The position numbers were made by a program, and so were the translations under genes. This document shows, one piece after another, positions 1 to 7,058 of a DNA stretch of 21,213 bases (its first letter is position 1; the number at the start of each line of letters is the position of its first letter). A model generated the notes under the pieces. The model worked only from the letters and a program-made list of their open reading frames with translations, did not search any database and had not been told where the DNA came from. Source of the stretch: JAHLMO01 sp038997305 (lineage in GTDB: Archaea > Aenigmatarchaeota > Aenigmatarchaeia > CG10238-14 > SpSt-28). The stretch spans positions 1-21,213 of the forward strand of contig JAWAZZ010000010.1 in NCBI GenBank assembly GCA_038997305.1. The letters are read 5' to 3'.

Positions 1-1
1 A

Positions 2-418
2 GAATATGAAGGAATTATACCTCATGTAGTAGAACCTTCTTTTGGGATAGATAGAATTATTTTAGCTATATTTTTTGATAAATTGAGAGAAGATAGAGAT
101 TGGCTTTGGCTAGATTTACCAAAAGAAATTGCTCCATATTTAGTTGCTGTATTTCCTTTAGTAAGAAATAAAGAAGAAATTGTAAACAAAGCAAAAGAAG
201 TTTATGAAATTCTTAAAAAGTACTTAAACGATGATGTTATTTTTGATATGAGTGATTCTATTGGTAAGCTTTATGCTAGAGCTGATGAAATTGGAATTCC
301 CTATTGCATAACAATCGATTATCAAACTTTGCAAGATAATACAGTAACTATAAGAAATAGAAACACAAAACAACAGATAAGGGTAAAAATCGAGGAAGTT
401 ATAAAATATATAGGTTAG
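2..418 (+). CDS. glyS: Glycyl-tRNA synthetase, C-terminal part (5' truncated by window edge)
   Basis: This is the end of a class II glycyl-tRNA synthetase, which charges tRNA-Gly in the cytoplasm. The frame is open from base 2, so the gene starts upstream of the window. The first residues contain PHVVEPSFGIDRI, the class II motif 3 region of GlyRS with its ATP-binding arginine. The remaining ~100 residues (from IAPYLVAVFPLV) match the C-terminal anticodon-binding domain, including GKLYARADEIGIPYCITID. Downstream TTG or ATG codons could begin a shorter reading, but motif 3 lies before them, so the upstream open frame is the real gene. Its stop codon overlaps the stop of the convergent gene on the minus strand by 4 bases. 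The family call is firm; the missing N-terminal part cannot be judged. Confidence 0.95.
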   Translation, partial: EYEGIIPHVVEPSFGIDRIILAIFFDKLREDRDWLWLDLPKEIAPYLVAVFPLVRNKEEIVNKAKEVYEILKKYLNDDVIFDMSDSIGKLYARADEIGIPYCITIDYQTLQDNTVTIRNRNTKQQIRVKIEEVIKYIG

Positions 419-765
419 ATTATTTTTGAGTTCAAACAAAAGGTTTTTGCTATTCTTAAAAGATTTTTTAATGGTTGAATATCTTTATTATTTATACTTT
501 CATCTGCTATTAATGCCATAAAGTTTTTAATATCTTCCCTGTTTTTGCAATAAATAACAAATTCTCTAAATTCCGAAGAATTATAAACCTCTAACAATCT
601 TAGATAAGCATATAAACCACCATTTTCCAAAACATATTCAGAAAGATAAAAAAAGTTTCCTAGGACAAAATCATCTTCATTATATTTTTTCAAAAATTCT
701 CTTACTTTCTCTTTTACTTCGTCACTCAACTGGTATTTTTCGAACAAAATTTTTTCGAAATTCAT
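415..765 (-). CDS. Hypothetical small helical protein
   Basis: A 116-residue protein that I do not recognise. It is predicted to be almost entirely alpha-helical, acidic and soluble, with no signal peptide or membrane segment. The sequence is rich in Glu, Lys, Leu, Phe and Tyr, for example KVREFLKKYNEDDF and LYAYLRLLEVYNSSEF. It starts at an ATG 19 bases after the stop of the upstream MscS-type channel gene, on the same strand, so the two may be co-transcribed; an A/T-rich TATA-like stretch also lies in that gap. Its end overlaps the glyS stop by 4 bases (convergent). The coding call rests on length, codon pattern like its neighbours and tight packing. No function is proposed. Confidence 0.7.
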   Translation of the reverse strand: MNFEKILFEKYQLSDEVKEKVREFLKKYNEDDFVLGNFFYLSEYVLENGGLYAYLRLLEVYNSSEFREFVIYCKNREDIKNFMALIADESINNKDIQPLKNLLRIAKTFCLNSKII

Positions 766-784
766 AAAAATAAATATTTTGATT

Positions 785-1858
785 TTATTTTTCTTCCTGA
801 ATTCCTAATTGGTCTTTTTGTTCTTCATTAGTTTTTTCTTGTTTTTCTTGATTAGAATTCTTTGAATCTGATGGTTTTAATTCTAAAGATAATTTTTCTT
901 TTACTTTAACCTCCATCATTTTTTCTCGTTCTTTTAATTCATCTATTTTCTTACTATTAAATTCTATAAGTTTTCTCAATATTTCAGATTTAATATATTT
1001 ATATTTTGTTTCGTCTATTCTGCCTTCTATACATACGATATAATAACCTTTATCACTAACCTCTTCTATATAATATTCGAAGTCTCCTTTATTCTTTAGC
1101 ACTCTTTCCAATAACCTAAAAACTTCACTAGGTTTAACTCTTTGGTCAAATTCAAATCTAATCTTTAATTTTTTATAAATGTTTTCATCACTAGAAGATT
1201 TAGAATAGTTAACGACACCAGCGGAGAGAATGGTATAATTTTGAACAGTTAACAATTCGCCTGTCTCTAATAATATCTTCGAAAAGAAAATACCGACCTC
1301 TATTACAGTTCCTCTATACCCAACATATAGAAAATCTTTAGAGAAAACTTTATAAGGGGGAAATGCCAATGGTTGATATGGAATTTGAGAAGTTAAAATT
1401 CTCACTTCATCGCCGGGCTCGATTATTCTGCCACCAAGAATTATTAAACCTGCGAAGAAATTTTGTAAAACAGGTTGAGCAGCCAAACCAATTATTAATC
1501 CACCAAAGGCACCAGAAGCTATTAAAAGAGATGGATCGACACCTATTTTATATAATATAAAAATTATTAGGAAAAAAATTGAAATATAGTTAATCAAAGA
1601 TCTTACCTGTAATGCTGTTTTTTCATTCTCTTTTTTTATTTTTCTATATAAAAGTGTAGCCAATATATTAGTTGCAATGAGCCAAATTATAATAAAAAAG
1701 ATTATAGAGGAGTATTTCGAATATTCACTATATAATTGAGGTGATAATATAAGGTAAAGCAATACCTCTATGATGAAAAATAGAGATATAGCTATAAGAA
1801 GTATTTTTAAATCTCTCAAATATTTAGAGTTTAAATTATTCGAAGTCTTAATAACCAT
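785..1858 (-). CDS. MscS-family mechanosensitive channel
   Basis: A 357-residue membrane protein of the small-conductance mechanosensitive channel family, expected to open under membrane tension and release solutes during osmotic downshock. Hydrophobic segments lie at about residues 17-39, 50-71 and 89-105, followed by the signature pore helix at about 110-141 (ASGAFGGLIIGLAAQPVLQN, then FFAGLIIL), which has the Gly/Ala-rich packing of MscS TM3. A cytoplasmic beta-domain follows (GDEVRI, YRGTVIEVGIFFSKI). The last ~60 residues are a charged Lys/Glu/Gln-rich tail, probably coiled or disordered, and less conserved. The ATG at 1858 follows an AT-rich promoter-like stretch containing TTTATATAAA about 30-40 bases upstream. 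The downstream 116-residue gene may belong to the same transcript. Confidence 0.93.
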   Translation of the reverse strand: MVIKTSNNLNSKYLRDLKILLIAISLFFIIEVLLYLILSPQLYSEYSKYSSIIFFIIIWLIATNILATLLYRKIKKENEKTALQVRSLINYISIFFLIIFILYKIGVDPSLLIASGAFGGLIIGLAAQPVLQNFFAGLIILGGRIIEPGDEVRILTSQIPYQPLAFPPYKVFSKDFLYVGYRGTVIEVGIFFSKILLETGELLTVQNYTILSAGVVNYSKSSSDENIYKKLKIRFEFDQRVKPSEVFRLLERVLKNKGDFEYYIEEVSDKGYYIVCIEGRIDETKYKYIKSEILRKLIEFNSKKIDELKEREKMMEVKVKEKLSLELKPSDSKNSNQEKQEKTNEEQKDQLGIQEEK

Positions 1859-1997
1859 ATTTTATATTTTATATCTTAATAAAAATCTTTATATAAATAG
1901 TTTTCGATAGATGGATAAAAATCAGTTTTTGGAAATTATATACTCGTCTTTTTGTTTTTATAAAATAATAAAAATAACTATCCAAGTGAGGGGACTG

Positions 1998-2004
1998 AAA
2001 AAAA
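1998..2004 (-). terminator. Oligo-T terminator after tRNA-Tyr
   Basis: Seven consecutive T residues on the minus strand begin 7 bases after the discriminator base of tRNA-Tyr. Archaeal RNA polymerase commonly terminates at such T-runs without needing a hairpin. The position fits the end of the tRNA precursor. Confidence 0.6.
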
Positions 2005-2011
2005 GTGATGC

Positions 2012-2150
2012 TCCCCCGGGTGGGATTCGAACCCACGCCCTCCCGGTTTCTTCCAGTCATCTTATCCTAAAACCGTATGGGAGCGCTGGCTGCTCCCCTT
2101 GCAATAGCAAGGTTCTACAGCCGGGCGCTCCACCGCTGAGCTACCGGGGG
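2012..2150 (-). tRNA. tRNA-Tyr (anticodon GTA) with a 67-nt intron
   Basis: The complete cloverleaf can be drawn. The acceptor stem is CCCCCGG/CCGGGGG with a C1-G72 pair and A73, the archaeal tyrosine identity elements. The D-stem is GCTC/GAGC, the anticodon stem CCCGG/CCGGG and the T-stem GTGGG/CCCAC with loop TTCGAAT. Exon 1 (2150-2115) ends with the loop CTGTAG, placing GTA at positions 34-36. Exon 2 (2047-2012) restarts at A38. The intron therefore sits at the usual 37/38 site, spanning 2114-2048. It folds into two hairpins: CCTTGC/GCAAGG (2112-2097) and GGAGC/GCTCC (2096-2080). CCA is not encoded. G+C is far higher than the surroundings, as expected for a tRNA in an AT-rich thermophile. 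ORFs drawn through this region are spurious. Confidence 0.95.
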
Positions 2151-2189
2151 ATATAATAAAAATATTTTAGTTGAAGAATTAAATTTTTT

Positions 2190-2471
2190 ATGGTAAATAA
2201 AAAAAGTGAGGATATACAAAAAACTATCAACGATTTTCAAGAAATTAAAAAGAAAAAAATTGAAAATGATGAGCTAATAAAAACTTTGATGAACTTCTCT
2301 ATACTTTTTCTAATTCTTGCTTTATTACCATTATTACCAAACATTCAAACAGCTCAAATAATTTTACCTACAGTTTTTGCATTTTCTCCTTCGCTAGCAT
2401 TAGCATATTTTGTTGCTGTATTAATTCTTTATAAGTATTATGAATGGAAAGAGAAAAAAACTAGTAAATAA
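2190..2471 (+). CDS. Small hypothetical membrane protein
   Basis: A 93-residue protein with a charged, Lys/Glu-rich N-terminal third (about residues 1-32, probably a cytoplasmic helix), then two hydrophobic segments at about 33-52 and 62-82, and a short basic tail (EWKEKKTSK). This is a helical-hairpin topology. No family is recognised. The gene starts at an ATG 39 bases from the 5' end of the divergent tRNA-Tyr, so both promoters must fit in this gap. Its last 11 bases overlap the end of the convergent valS gene. Both ends are consistent with a compact genome. Confidence 0.7.
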   Translation: MVNKKSEDIQKTINDFQEIKKKKIENDELIKTLMNFSILFLILALLPLLPNIQTAQIILPTVFAFSPSLALAYFVAVLILYKYYEWKEKKTSK

Positions 2472-4737
2472 GGTTATGCATCTCTTTTAAATCATCTTCA
2501 AACTCTTTTAATTCTTCTGGAACTTTTTCTTGAATGCTATCTTTTAGGCTTAGATTCATTTCTTTTTTCTTTTTCCAAATATACGAATTAAACTCTAACA
2601 ATTTTTCTGTTTTGGCTAAAAGATTTTCATCTAAAAGTTTTTTATTTACTTTACCAAAAGTTTCATCTAAAATACTTTTCCCATAAAGTTCTCTATAAAT
2701 TATATCGCATGTTGCAGGAATTATTGGAGCTAATAATTTTAGAATTTCTTTGAAAACAAAATTTAACGTATATTTCGCAGATTCGTCATTTCGATAAGCT
2801 CTTTTTTTAACCATCTCAACATAATGAGATGCAAAAACATCCCAAACAAAATTATAGATTTTTCTTACAGCATCTGAAATTTCTAACTTTTTGTAATGAT
2901 TTATAACCTCTTTTTTAACTTTCATTAATAAGCTTACTATCCATCTATCACTGGCTTTATCAATTATTTCCAAATTATATTTAAATTGAGATATGAAATT
3001 TGCAAGATTTATTAACTTAGTTAAAAATGCTCTAGCTCCTTGAATTTTTTGTTTATCTATTCTATAATCGTTACCCAAAGTAATTTCCATTGCGAACCAA
3101 AATCTGGCTGGTTCAGCACCTATTTCTTCAAAAATTTCTTCGGGATAAATAACGTTACCTAAACTTTTACTCATTTTTCTTCCTTGCGCATCTAAACCCA
3201 TACCATTAATAACTACTATCTCAAAAGCTGGTTTTTGAACTAGCTGATAAACTCTTAACAATGTATAATAAAGCCATGTTCTTATTATGTCATAACCTTG
3301 AGGTCTAAGTTTTATGGAAGAAAATAATTTTTCAAATTCAGATGTTCCATATTTTGTTAAATATAAAATTGTTATAGAACTATCAAACCAAGTATCTAAT
3401 GTTCTTTCTTCTCCTATCCATTCGTTATTTCCACATTTACTACATTTAACATTTATCTTTTCTTTCCAAGGTTGATGATATTTTCCATCTTCGAAATAAA
3501 AAACGTTTCCACAATTTTTGCAATACCACAGTGGAATTTCTGTTGCATAATATCTTCTTCTTGATATTGGCCAATCGATTGTTATAGACTTAATCCAGTC
3601 TATTAATCTTTTTCTAAGTTCTTTAGGATAAAACTTTAGTTTTTTTGCTATTCTAAGAATCTCTTCTTTAAATTCAACCTGCTTTAAATAAAATTCTTTC
3701 ATCGGAATTATCTCTATTGGAGTCTTACATTTATCATGGACTGGTAAATTTTGAATGATGTTTTCCTCTTTAACGACTAAATTTTGAGATTTTAATTCTT
3801 CAATTATTAAATCTCTTACTTCTTTTAATGTTTTTCCCTTATATTTTTCTCCTAAATATTTTCCGCTTTCGTCTATTATTATTTTTGGCTCTATTCTTTC
3901 TTCATTTAAAATTCTAACATCATCTAAGTCTCCATAAGAGCAAACCATCATTATTCCACTTCCAAAATTCATATCTATTTCTTTTCTTTCTATAATAGGA
4001 ACTTCAAAATTAAATATTGGAACTATAGCATGTTTGCCTTTTAATTTTTTATATCTTTTATCCTTTGGATTGTATGCCACTAATCTACAAGCTTCTAGCA
4101 ATTCTGGTCTAGTGGTTGCGATTATTAAATCTTCGCTTGTTTCTTTTACTTTAAACTTTATATAATAAAGTTTTGCTTCTCTTTCTTCTCTTTCGATTTC
4201 ACTTAATGCTATAGTTGTTTTACATCTTGGACAATAAGTATTTGGTCTATAATCCTCATAAATTAAACCTCTCTTAAAAAGTTCTATAAAAGTTTTTTGA
4301 GTCAAAGCTCTGAATTCTTCGCTATCAGTATAATACGGATTTTCTAAGTCTGAACTAACTAAAAATCTTCTAAGAATTTTTTGCATTCTTTCGACATATT
4401 TATCTAAAGATGTTCTGCATATTTCTATGAATTTTTCTCTTCCAACATCCTCAATTTTAATACCTTCGTATTTTTCAACATACCATTCAACAGGAATTCC
4501 GTTTTTATCATAACCCATCGGAAAAATAACATTATAACCCAACATTCTGAAAATTCTAGCAATCATATCTTGCAAAGAATAGCTTAATGCTGCTCCTATA
4601 TGCCAAAAAGGTGCAGGATATGGAGGGGGGGTGTCGATTATTATAGTTTTTTTACCTTTTGGATAATTTGGTTTTTCTCTTTGCCAAATTTCTAATGCTT
4701 TTTCTTCTATACTTTTATCCCAAACTTTAGGAAGCAT
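2461..4737 (-). CDS. valS: Valyl-tRNA synthetase
   Basis: A 758-residue class Ia aminoacyl-tRNA synthetase that charges tRNA-Val. The ATP-binding signature is IDTPPPYPAPFWHIGAAL at about residues 34-51; the HIGA form after PFW is the variant I associate with crenarchaeal-type ValRS rather than the HIGH/HMGN form. KMSKS is intact near residue 521 (GRKMSKSLGN). Two zinc-binding patches are visible: CPRC near residue 168 and a four-cysteine CKNC...CSKC module before LDTWFDSS, a ValRS-typical sequence. RPQGYDIIRTW is also characteristic. The C-terminal anticodon domain is present but short, and the protein is smaller than most bacterial and many archaeal ValRS enzymes. It lies 2 bases after the stop of the GT2 gene on the same strand, so the two are probably co-transcribed. 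Confidence 0.95.
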   Translation of the reverse strand: MLPKVWDKSIEEKALEIWQREKPNYPKGKKTIIIDTPPPYPAPFWHIGAALSYSLQDMIARIFRMLGYNVIFPMGYDKNGIPVEWYVEKYEGIKIEDVGREKFIEICRTSLDKYVERMQKILRRFLVSSDLENPYYTDSEEFRALTQKTFIELFKRGLIYEDYRPNTYCPRCKTTIALSEIEREEREAKLYYIKFKVKETSEDLIIATTRPELLEACRLVAYNPKDKRYKKLKGKHAIVPIFNFEVPIIERKEIDMNFGSGIMMVCSYGDLDDVRILNEERIEPKIIIDESGKYLGEKYKGKTLKEVRDLIIEELKSQNLVVKEENIIQNLPVHDKCKTPIEIIPMKEFYLKQVEFKEEILRIAKKLKFYPKELRKRLIDWIKSITIDWPISRRRYYATEIPLWYCKNCGNVFYFEDGKYHQPWKEKINVKCSKCGNNEWIGEERTLDTWFDSSITILYLTKYGTSEFEKLFSSIKLRPQGYDIIRTWLYYTLLRVYQLVQKPAFEIVVINGMGLDAQGRKMSKSLGNVIYPEEIFEEIGAEPARFWFAMEITLGNDYRIDKQKIQGARAFLTKLINLANFISQFKYNLEIIDKASDRWIVSLLMKVKKEVINHYKKLEISDAVRKIYNFVWDVFASHYVEMVKKRAYRNDESAKYTLNFVFKEILKLLAPIIPATCDIIYRELYGKSILDETFGKVNKKLLDENLLAKTEKLLEFNSYIWKKKKEMNLSLKDSIQEKVPEELKEFEDDLKEMHNLIY

Positions 4738-4739
4738 AA

Positions 4740-5495
4740 TTATCTAATTGGTTTATAAATTTTACTTCCTATATCTTTCTGAGTTATTAAATAACTTAAA
4801 TACAATGATGGATACACTATTGCTGACTTTAATTTTCCCCATTTATCAATTCGTCTTGAAGATGTTATTGCAATAGAATTTGTTACTATGCTCACTTTTC
4901 CAAATTTCGCAATTCTTTTTGATAAATCATAATCTTCAAGTATTTTCAAATCTTCATTAAACCCTCCAATCTTAAAAAAATGATTCCTTTTAACTGCCAT
5001 AAGCATTCCAGCAATTTGTGGATTTTTTGTTTTTGATGTTAATGAAACAAAACTATCATAAACTAAAGAATAAAAGAGATTAACCAAATCTGCTTTATAA
5101 AAAACTATTGGAAAAGTTACTAATGCTACATCTTTCTTCTTTATTTCCTTATAAATCTCAGAAAGAGCATTAGGAAGTAACATTGTATCTGCATCTAGAA
5201 AAACTAAATATTTTCCCTTTGAAACTAAAGCACCACAATTTCTTCCTAACCCAATTCCTCTTTTTTTACAAATAACAATTTTGTTTACATACTTTTTAGC
5301 AATTTGTATAGTTTTATCTTTACTCTTTCCATCGCTAACTATTATCTCATATGGATATTTGAAATTTTGATACTTCAAAGAAAGTAAAGTATTTTCTAAA
5401 TATTTTTCTTCATTTAAAGTTGGTATTATAACGCTAATTTTTGGATTTTTTACTTCACTAAGTATTATTGTTTTTTCGATATTTTTCAAATCCAT
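4740..5495 (-). CDS. Family 2 glycosyltransferase
   Basis: A GT-A fold, GT2-family glycosyltransferase of about 251 residues, expected to transfer a sugar from a nucleotide- or lipid-linked donor at the cytoplasmic membrane face. The N-terminal Rossmann part contains ISVIIPTLNEEKYLENTL at about 20-37 and VSDGKSKDKT at about 53-62. The metal-binding DxD is DAD at about 101-103 (FLDADTMLLP). The acceptor-side EDYDLSKR motif follows GGFNED. No strong membrane anchor is seen. I start it at ATG 5495 rather than the longer reading from 5609, because the extra 38 residues would overlap the well-supported divergent gene at 5532 and have low-complexity composition. Acceptor unknown; surface glycan or glycoprotein synthesis is the likely role. 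Confidence 0.88.
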   Translation of the reverse strand: MDLKNIEKTIILSEVKNPKISVIIPTLNEEKYLENTLLSLKYQNFKYPYEIIVSDGKSKDKTIQIAKKYVNKIVICKKRGIGLGRNCGALVSKGKYLVFLDADTMLLPNALSEIYKEIKKKDVALVTFPIVFYKADLVNLFYSLVYDSFVSLTSKTKNPQIAGMLMAVKRNHFFKIGGFNEDLKILEDYDLSKRIAKFGKVSIVTNSIAITSSRRIDKWGKLKSAIVYPSLYLSYLITQKDIGSKIYKPIR

Positions 5496-5531
5496 ATAAA
5501 AATTTAAATGGAAGACTATTAAAAAATAATT
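5496..5531. promoter_or_regulatory. Divergent promoter pair in 36 bases
   Basis: The gap between the GT2 gene (minus) and the PF04008 gene (plus) is only 36 bases. A TATA-like AAAATTTAAA lies near 5499-5508, about 25 bases before the plus-strand ATG at 5532. An AT-rich box near 5518-5530 lies about 25-35 bases before the minus-strand ATG at 5495. Each TATA box therefore sits close to the other's expected initiation site, and both transcripts would be leaderless. Assignment is by position and composition only. Confidence 0.5.
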
Positions 5532-6026
5532 ATGAAAAATGTTAAAAAATTCGAGGTAATTCAAATAGATATTCCTAAAGATTGTAATATCATTATTGGT
5601 CAAGCACATTTTATAAAAACTGTTGAAGATTTATACGAAGCACTAATGAATTCTTTGCCAAATATAAAATTTGGAATAGCTTTTTGTGAAGCAAGCGGAA
5701 AAAGATTAATAAGATTTGATGGAAATGATGAAGAATTAGTTAGTTTAGCTGTAGAATACGCAAAAGTAATAGGTGCTGGTCATACCTTTATAATTTTTAT
5801 TAAAAATGCGTATCCAATAAATGTTCTTAAATACATTAAAGAGGTTCCTGAAGTTGTTAGAATTTTTGCAGCAACAGCAAATCCTTTACAAGTAATAATT
5901 GCTGAAACTGATCAAGGAAGAGGAATTATTGGAGTTGTTGACGGATTTAGTCCATTAGGAATAGAAAAAGAAGAAGATAAAAGGGAGAGGCACGAATTTC
6001 TAAGAAAGATTGGATATAAAAAATAA
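5532..6026 (+). CDS. Adenosine-specific kinase family protein (PF04008)
   Basis: A 164-residue cytosolic protein matching the small conserved archaeal/thermophile family annotated as 'adenosine-specific kinase'. The match spans nearly the whole length: IIGQAHFIKTVEDLYEAL, IKFGIAFCEASGKRLIRFDG, IGAGHTFIIFIKNAYPINVL, VRIFAATANPLQVIIAET and QGRGIIGVVDGFSPLGIE. Length is as usual for the family. The kinase name comes from structural and ligand work on family members; the physiological reaction is not well settled. It follows a very short divergent promoter region, is probably leaderless, and is followed 28 bases later by the first mTERF-like gene. Confidence 0.93.
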   Translation: MKNVKKFEVIQIDIPKDCNIIIGQAHFIKTVEDLYEALMNSLPNIKFGIAFCEASGKRLIRFDGNDEELVSLAVEYAKVIGAGHTFIIFIKNAYPINVLKYIKEVPEVVRIFAATANPLQVIIAETDQGRGIIGVVDGFSPLGIEKEEDKRERHEFLRKIGYKK

Positions 6027-6030
6027 TTAA

Positions 6031-6058
6031 TATTTTATTACTATCTAATGGTATATGG
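6031..6058 (+). promoter_or_regulatory. Promoter element of first mTERF-like gene, shared with its paralog
   Basis: TTTTATTACTATCTAATGG followed by TATATGG ends at the ATG at 6055. The AT box at its 5' side is about 20-25 bases before the start codon, as for a leaderless archaeal transcript. The same 26-base window upstream of the paralog (8893-8918) matches at 19 of 26 positions, including the uninterrupted octamer TGGTATAT. Confidence 0.5.
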
Positions 6059-6720
6059 ATAATTTCGTAAAAGAATTAGATAAGCTCATTTTTGAAGAGG
6101 ACGACTGTGAAAAGGCTTTAAAAATAGCCAAAAAGGCAAATGAGTACATAAATGGAATAGATAGTATATTTGAAAGATGGGAACTAAAGTTACGATTTAT
6201 TAAATTGTTTTTAGGATTCACACCTAAATATCCTCCAAAAACTTCTTTAGAAAGTATTGTTGGAATTGTTTGTTATTTTCATAAGATTTTTGGATGGAAT
6301 AAAAGAACTATTTCAGAGATTTACAAACAAAAAAACATACTCATAGATTATGGTCCAAAATATATAGATATAAAAATTCATTTTCTTTTGTCTTTAGGCT
6401 TTCATGTAAAAGATATTGCTAATTATATGAAAAATAAACCTTATCTTCTTTTGATCTCTCCTAAAAAATTTTTTGGTAGAATATCGTACGCATTATCAAA
6501 AGGTTATGAACCCCAAAGTTTACATAAACTTTTTATTTTAATTAGAAGTAAAGACGAAAAATATATTCAGATTCTTCAAAATCTTGGATACAATGCAGAT
6601 TTAAATGAATACAAAGAATTTTTGAAAAGTAAACAAGTTGAAGAAATAATAAAAGCGGAATATGAAAGAACTAGAGAACATTTATCAATAGTATTAGAAA
6701 CTTCTTATAACTTGTCTTAA
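6055..6720 (+). CDS. mTERF-like helical repeat protein, short paralog
   Basis: A 221-residue helical protein, clearly paralogous to the 279-residue protein at 8922. Shared features are the N-terminal segment (FIKLFLGF / LIKTLLGV; SIVGIVCYFHKIFG / NIINVIWYLYNELG) and the C-terminal block (RISYALSKGY / RIEYAISKGY; LGYNADLNEYKEF / LGYTASLEEYIEF). The middle has about two to three units of roughly 30 residues with an LGf..I..y...P.LL pattern, e.g. LGFHVKDIANYMKNKPYLLL. That pattern resembles the mTERF motif of organellar nucleic-acid-binding proteins: two helices, a proline-led third helix, then L..LG. No signal peptide or membrane span. DNA or RNA binding is inferred from this resemblance only; another alpha-solenoid family remains possible. 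A HepT remnant follows directly. Confidence 0.75.
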   Translation: MDNFVKELDKLIFEEDDCEKALKIAKKANEYINGIDSIFERWELKLRFIKLFLGFTPKYPPKTSLESIVGIVCYFHKIFGWNKRTISEIYKQKNILIDYGPKYIDIKIHFLLSLGFHVKDIANYMKNKPYLLLISPKKFFGRISYALSKGYEPQSLHKLFILIRSKDEKYIQILQNLGYNADLNEYKEFLKSKQVEEIIKAEYERTREHLSIVLETSYNLS

Positions 6721-6724
6721 CACT

Positions 6725-7018
6725 CTAATATATAATAACTTAATATTATTAGAGGGAGTGATAAATTTATGATTCCATATAATAGCCGTAAAAGGATTTA
6801 GAAAACCAGAGAGTTATTCAGATGTTTTCAAAGTTTTAGAAGAAAATAAGATAATTTCTAAAAAATTTTCTTCAAAACTTCAATCGATGAGTAGTTTTAG
6901 AAACATTTTACTTCATAGATATCCTTTTATAGATAGAAATAAGCTCTTAGAAATTGCAAAAGAAGATGTAAAAGATATTGAGAAGTTTGTAAAAATAATA
7001 CTTAAGATGTTGAAATAG
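6725..7018 (+). pseudogene. Decayed HepT-like (DUF86, HEPN) toxin remnant
   Basis: Reading this strand in the frame ending at TAG 7016-7018 gives a HepT-like C-terminal half: FHIIAVKGFRKPESYSDVFK, then FRNILLHRY (6896-6922), which carries the RX4HXY motif of HEPN ribonucleases, then a terminal helix KEDVKDIEKFVKII. In-frame upstream sequence reads LILLEGVINL and is then cut by TGA at 6770-6772, where the family alignment continues without interruption. There is no usable start codon before the conserved part, and the N-terminal half of a normal HepT (about 60 residues) is missing. No MntA-type nucleotidyltransferase antitoxin is next to it. I therefore call it a pseudogene filling the gap between the first mTERF-like gene and uL3. 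A sequencing error at the TGA would not restore the N-terminus. Confidence 0.75.
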
Positions 7019-7027
7019 AAAACAATA

Positions 7028-7042
7028 TAAAAAATAAATATC
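7028..7042 (+). promoter_or_regulatory. TATA-like promoter of the uL3-uL4 pair
   Basis: AAAAAATAAATATC lies centred about 25 bases before the uL3 ATG at 7059, the spacing expected for a leaderless archaeal transcript. There is no Shine-Dalgarno-like sequence before the ATG. The box is inside the AT-rich tail after the HepT remnant's stop, so it may not be unique. Confidence 0.4.
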
Positions 7043-7058
7043 TCAAACTTAAAAATTT

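Noticed and set aside
1363..1560. 65-codon ORF on the plus strand
   Set aside because: Lies antisense inside the well-supported MscS-type gene and has no domain or promoter.
1869..2156. ORFs of 63 and 81 codons across the tRNA-Tyr region
   Set aside because: They read through the tRNA exons and intron; the cloverleaf explains the sequence.
5496..5609. N-terminal extension of the glycosyltransferase
   Set aside because: Would overlap the conserved start of the PF04008 gene by 78 bases, and the residues are Asn/Phe/Ile-rich with no GT2 content.
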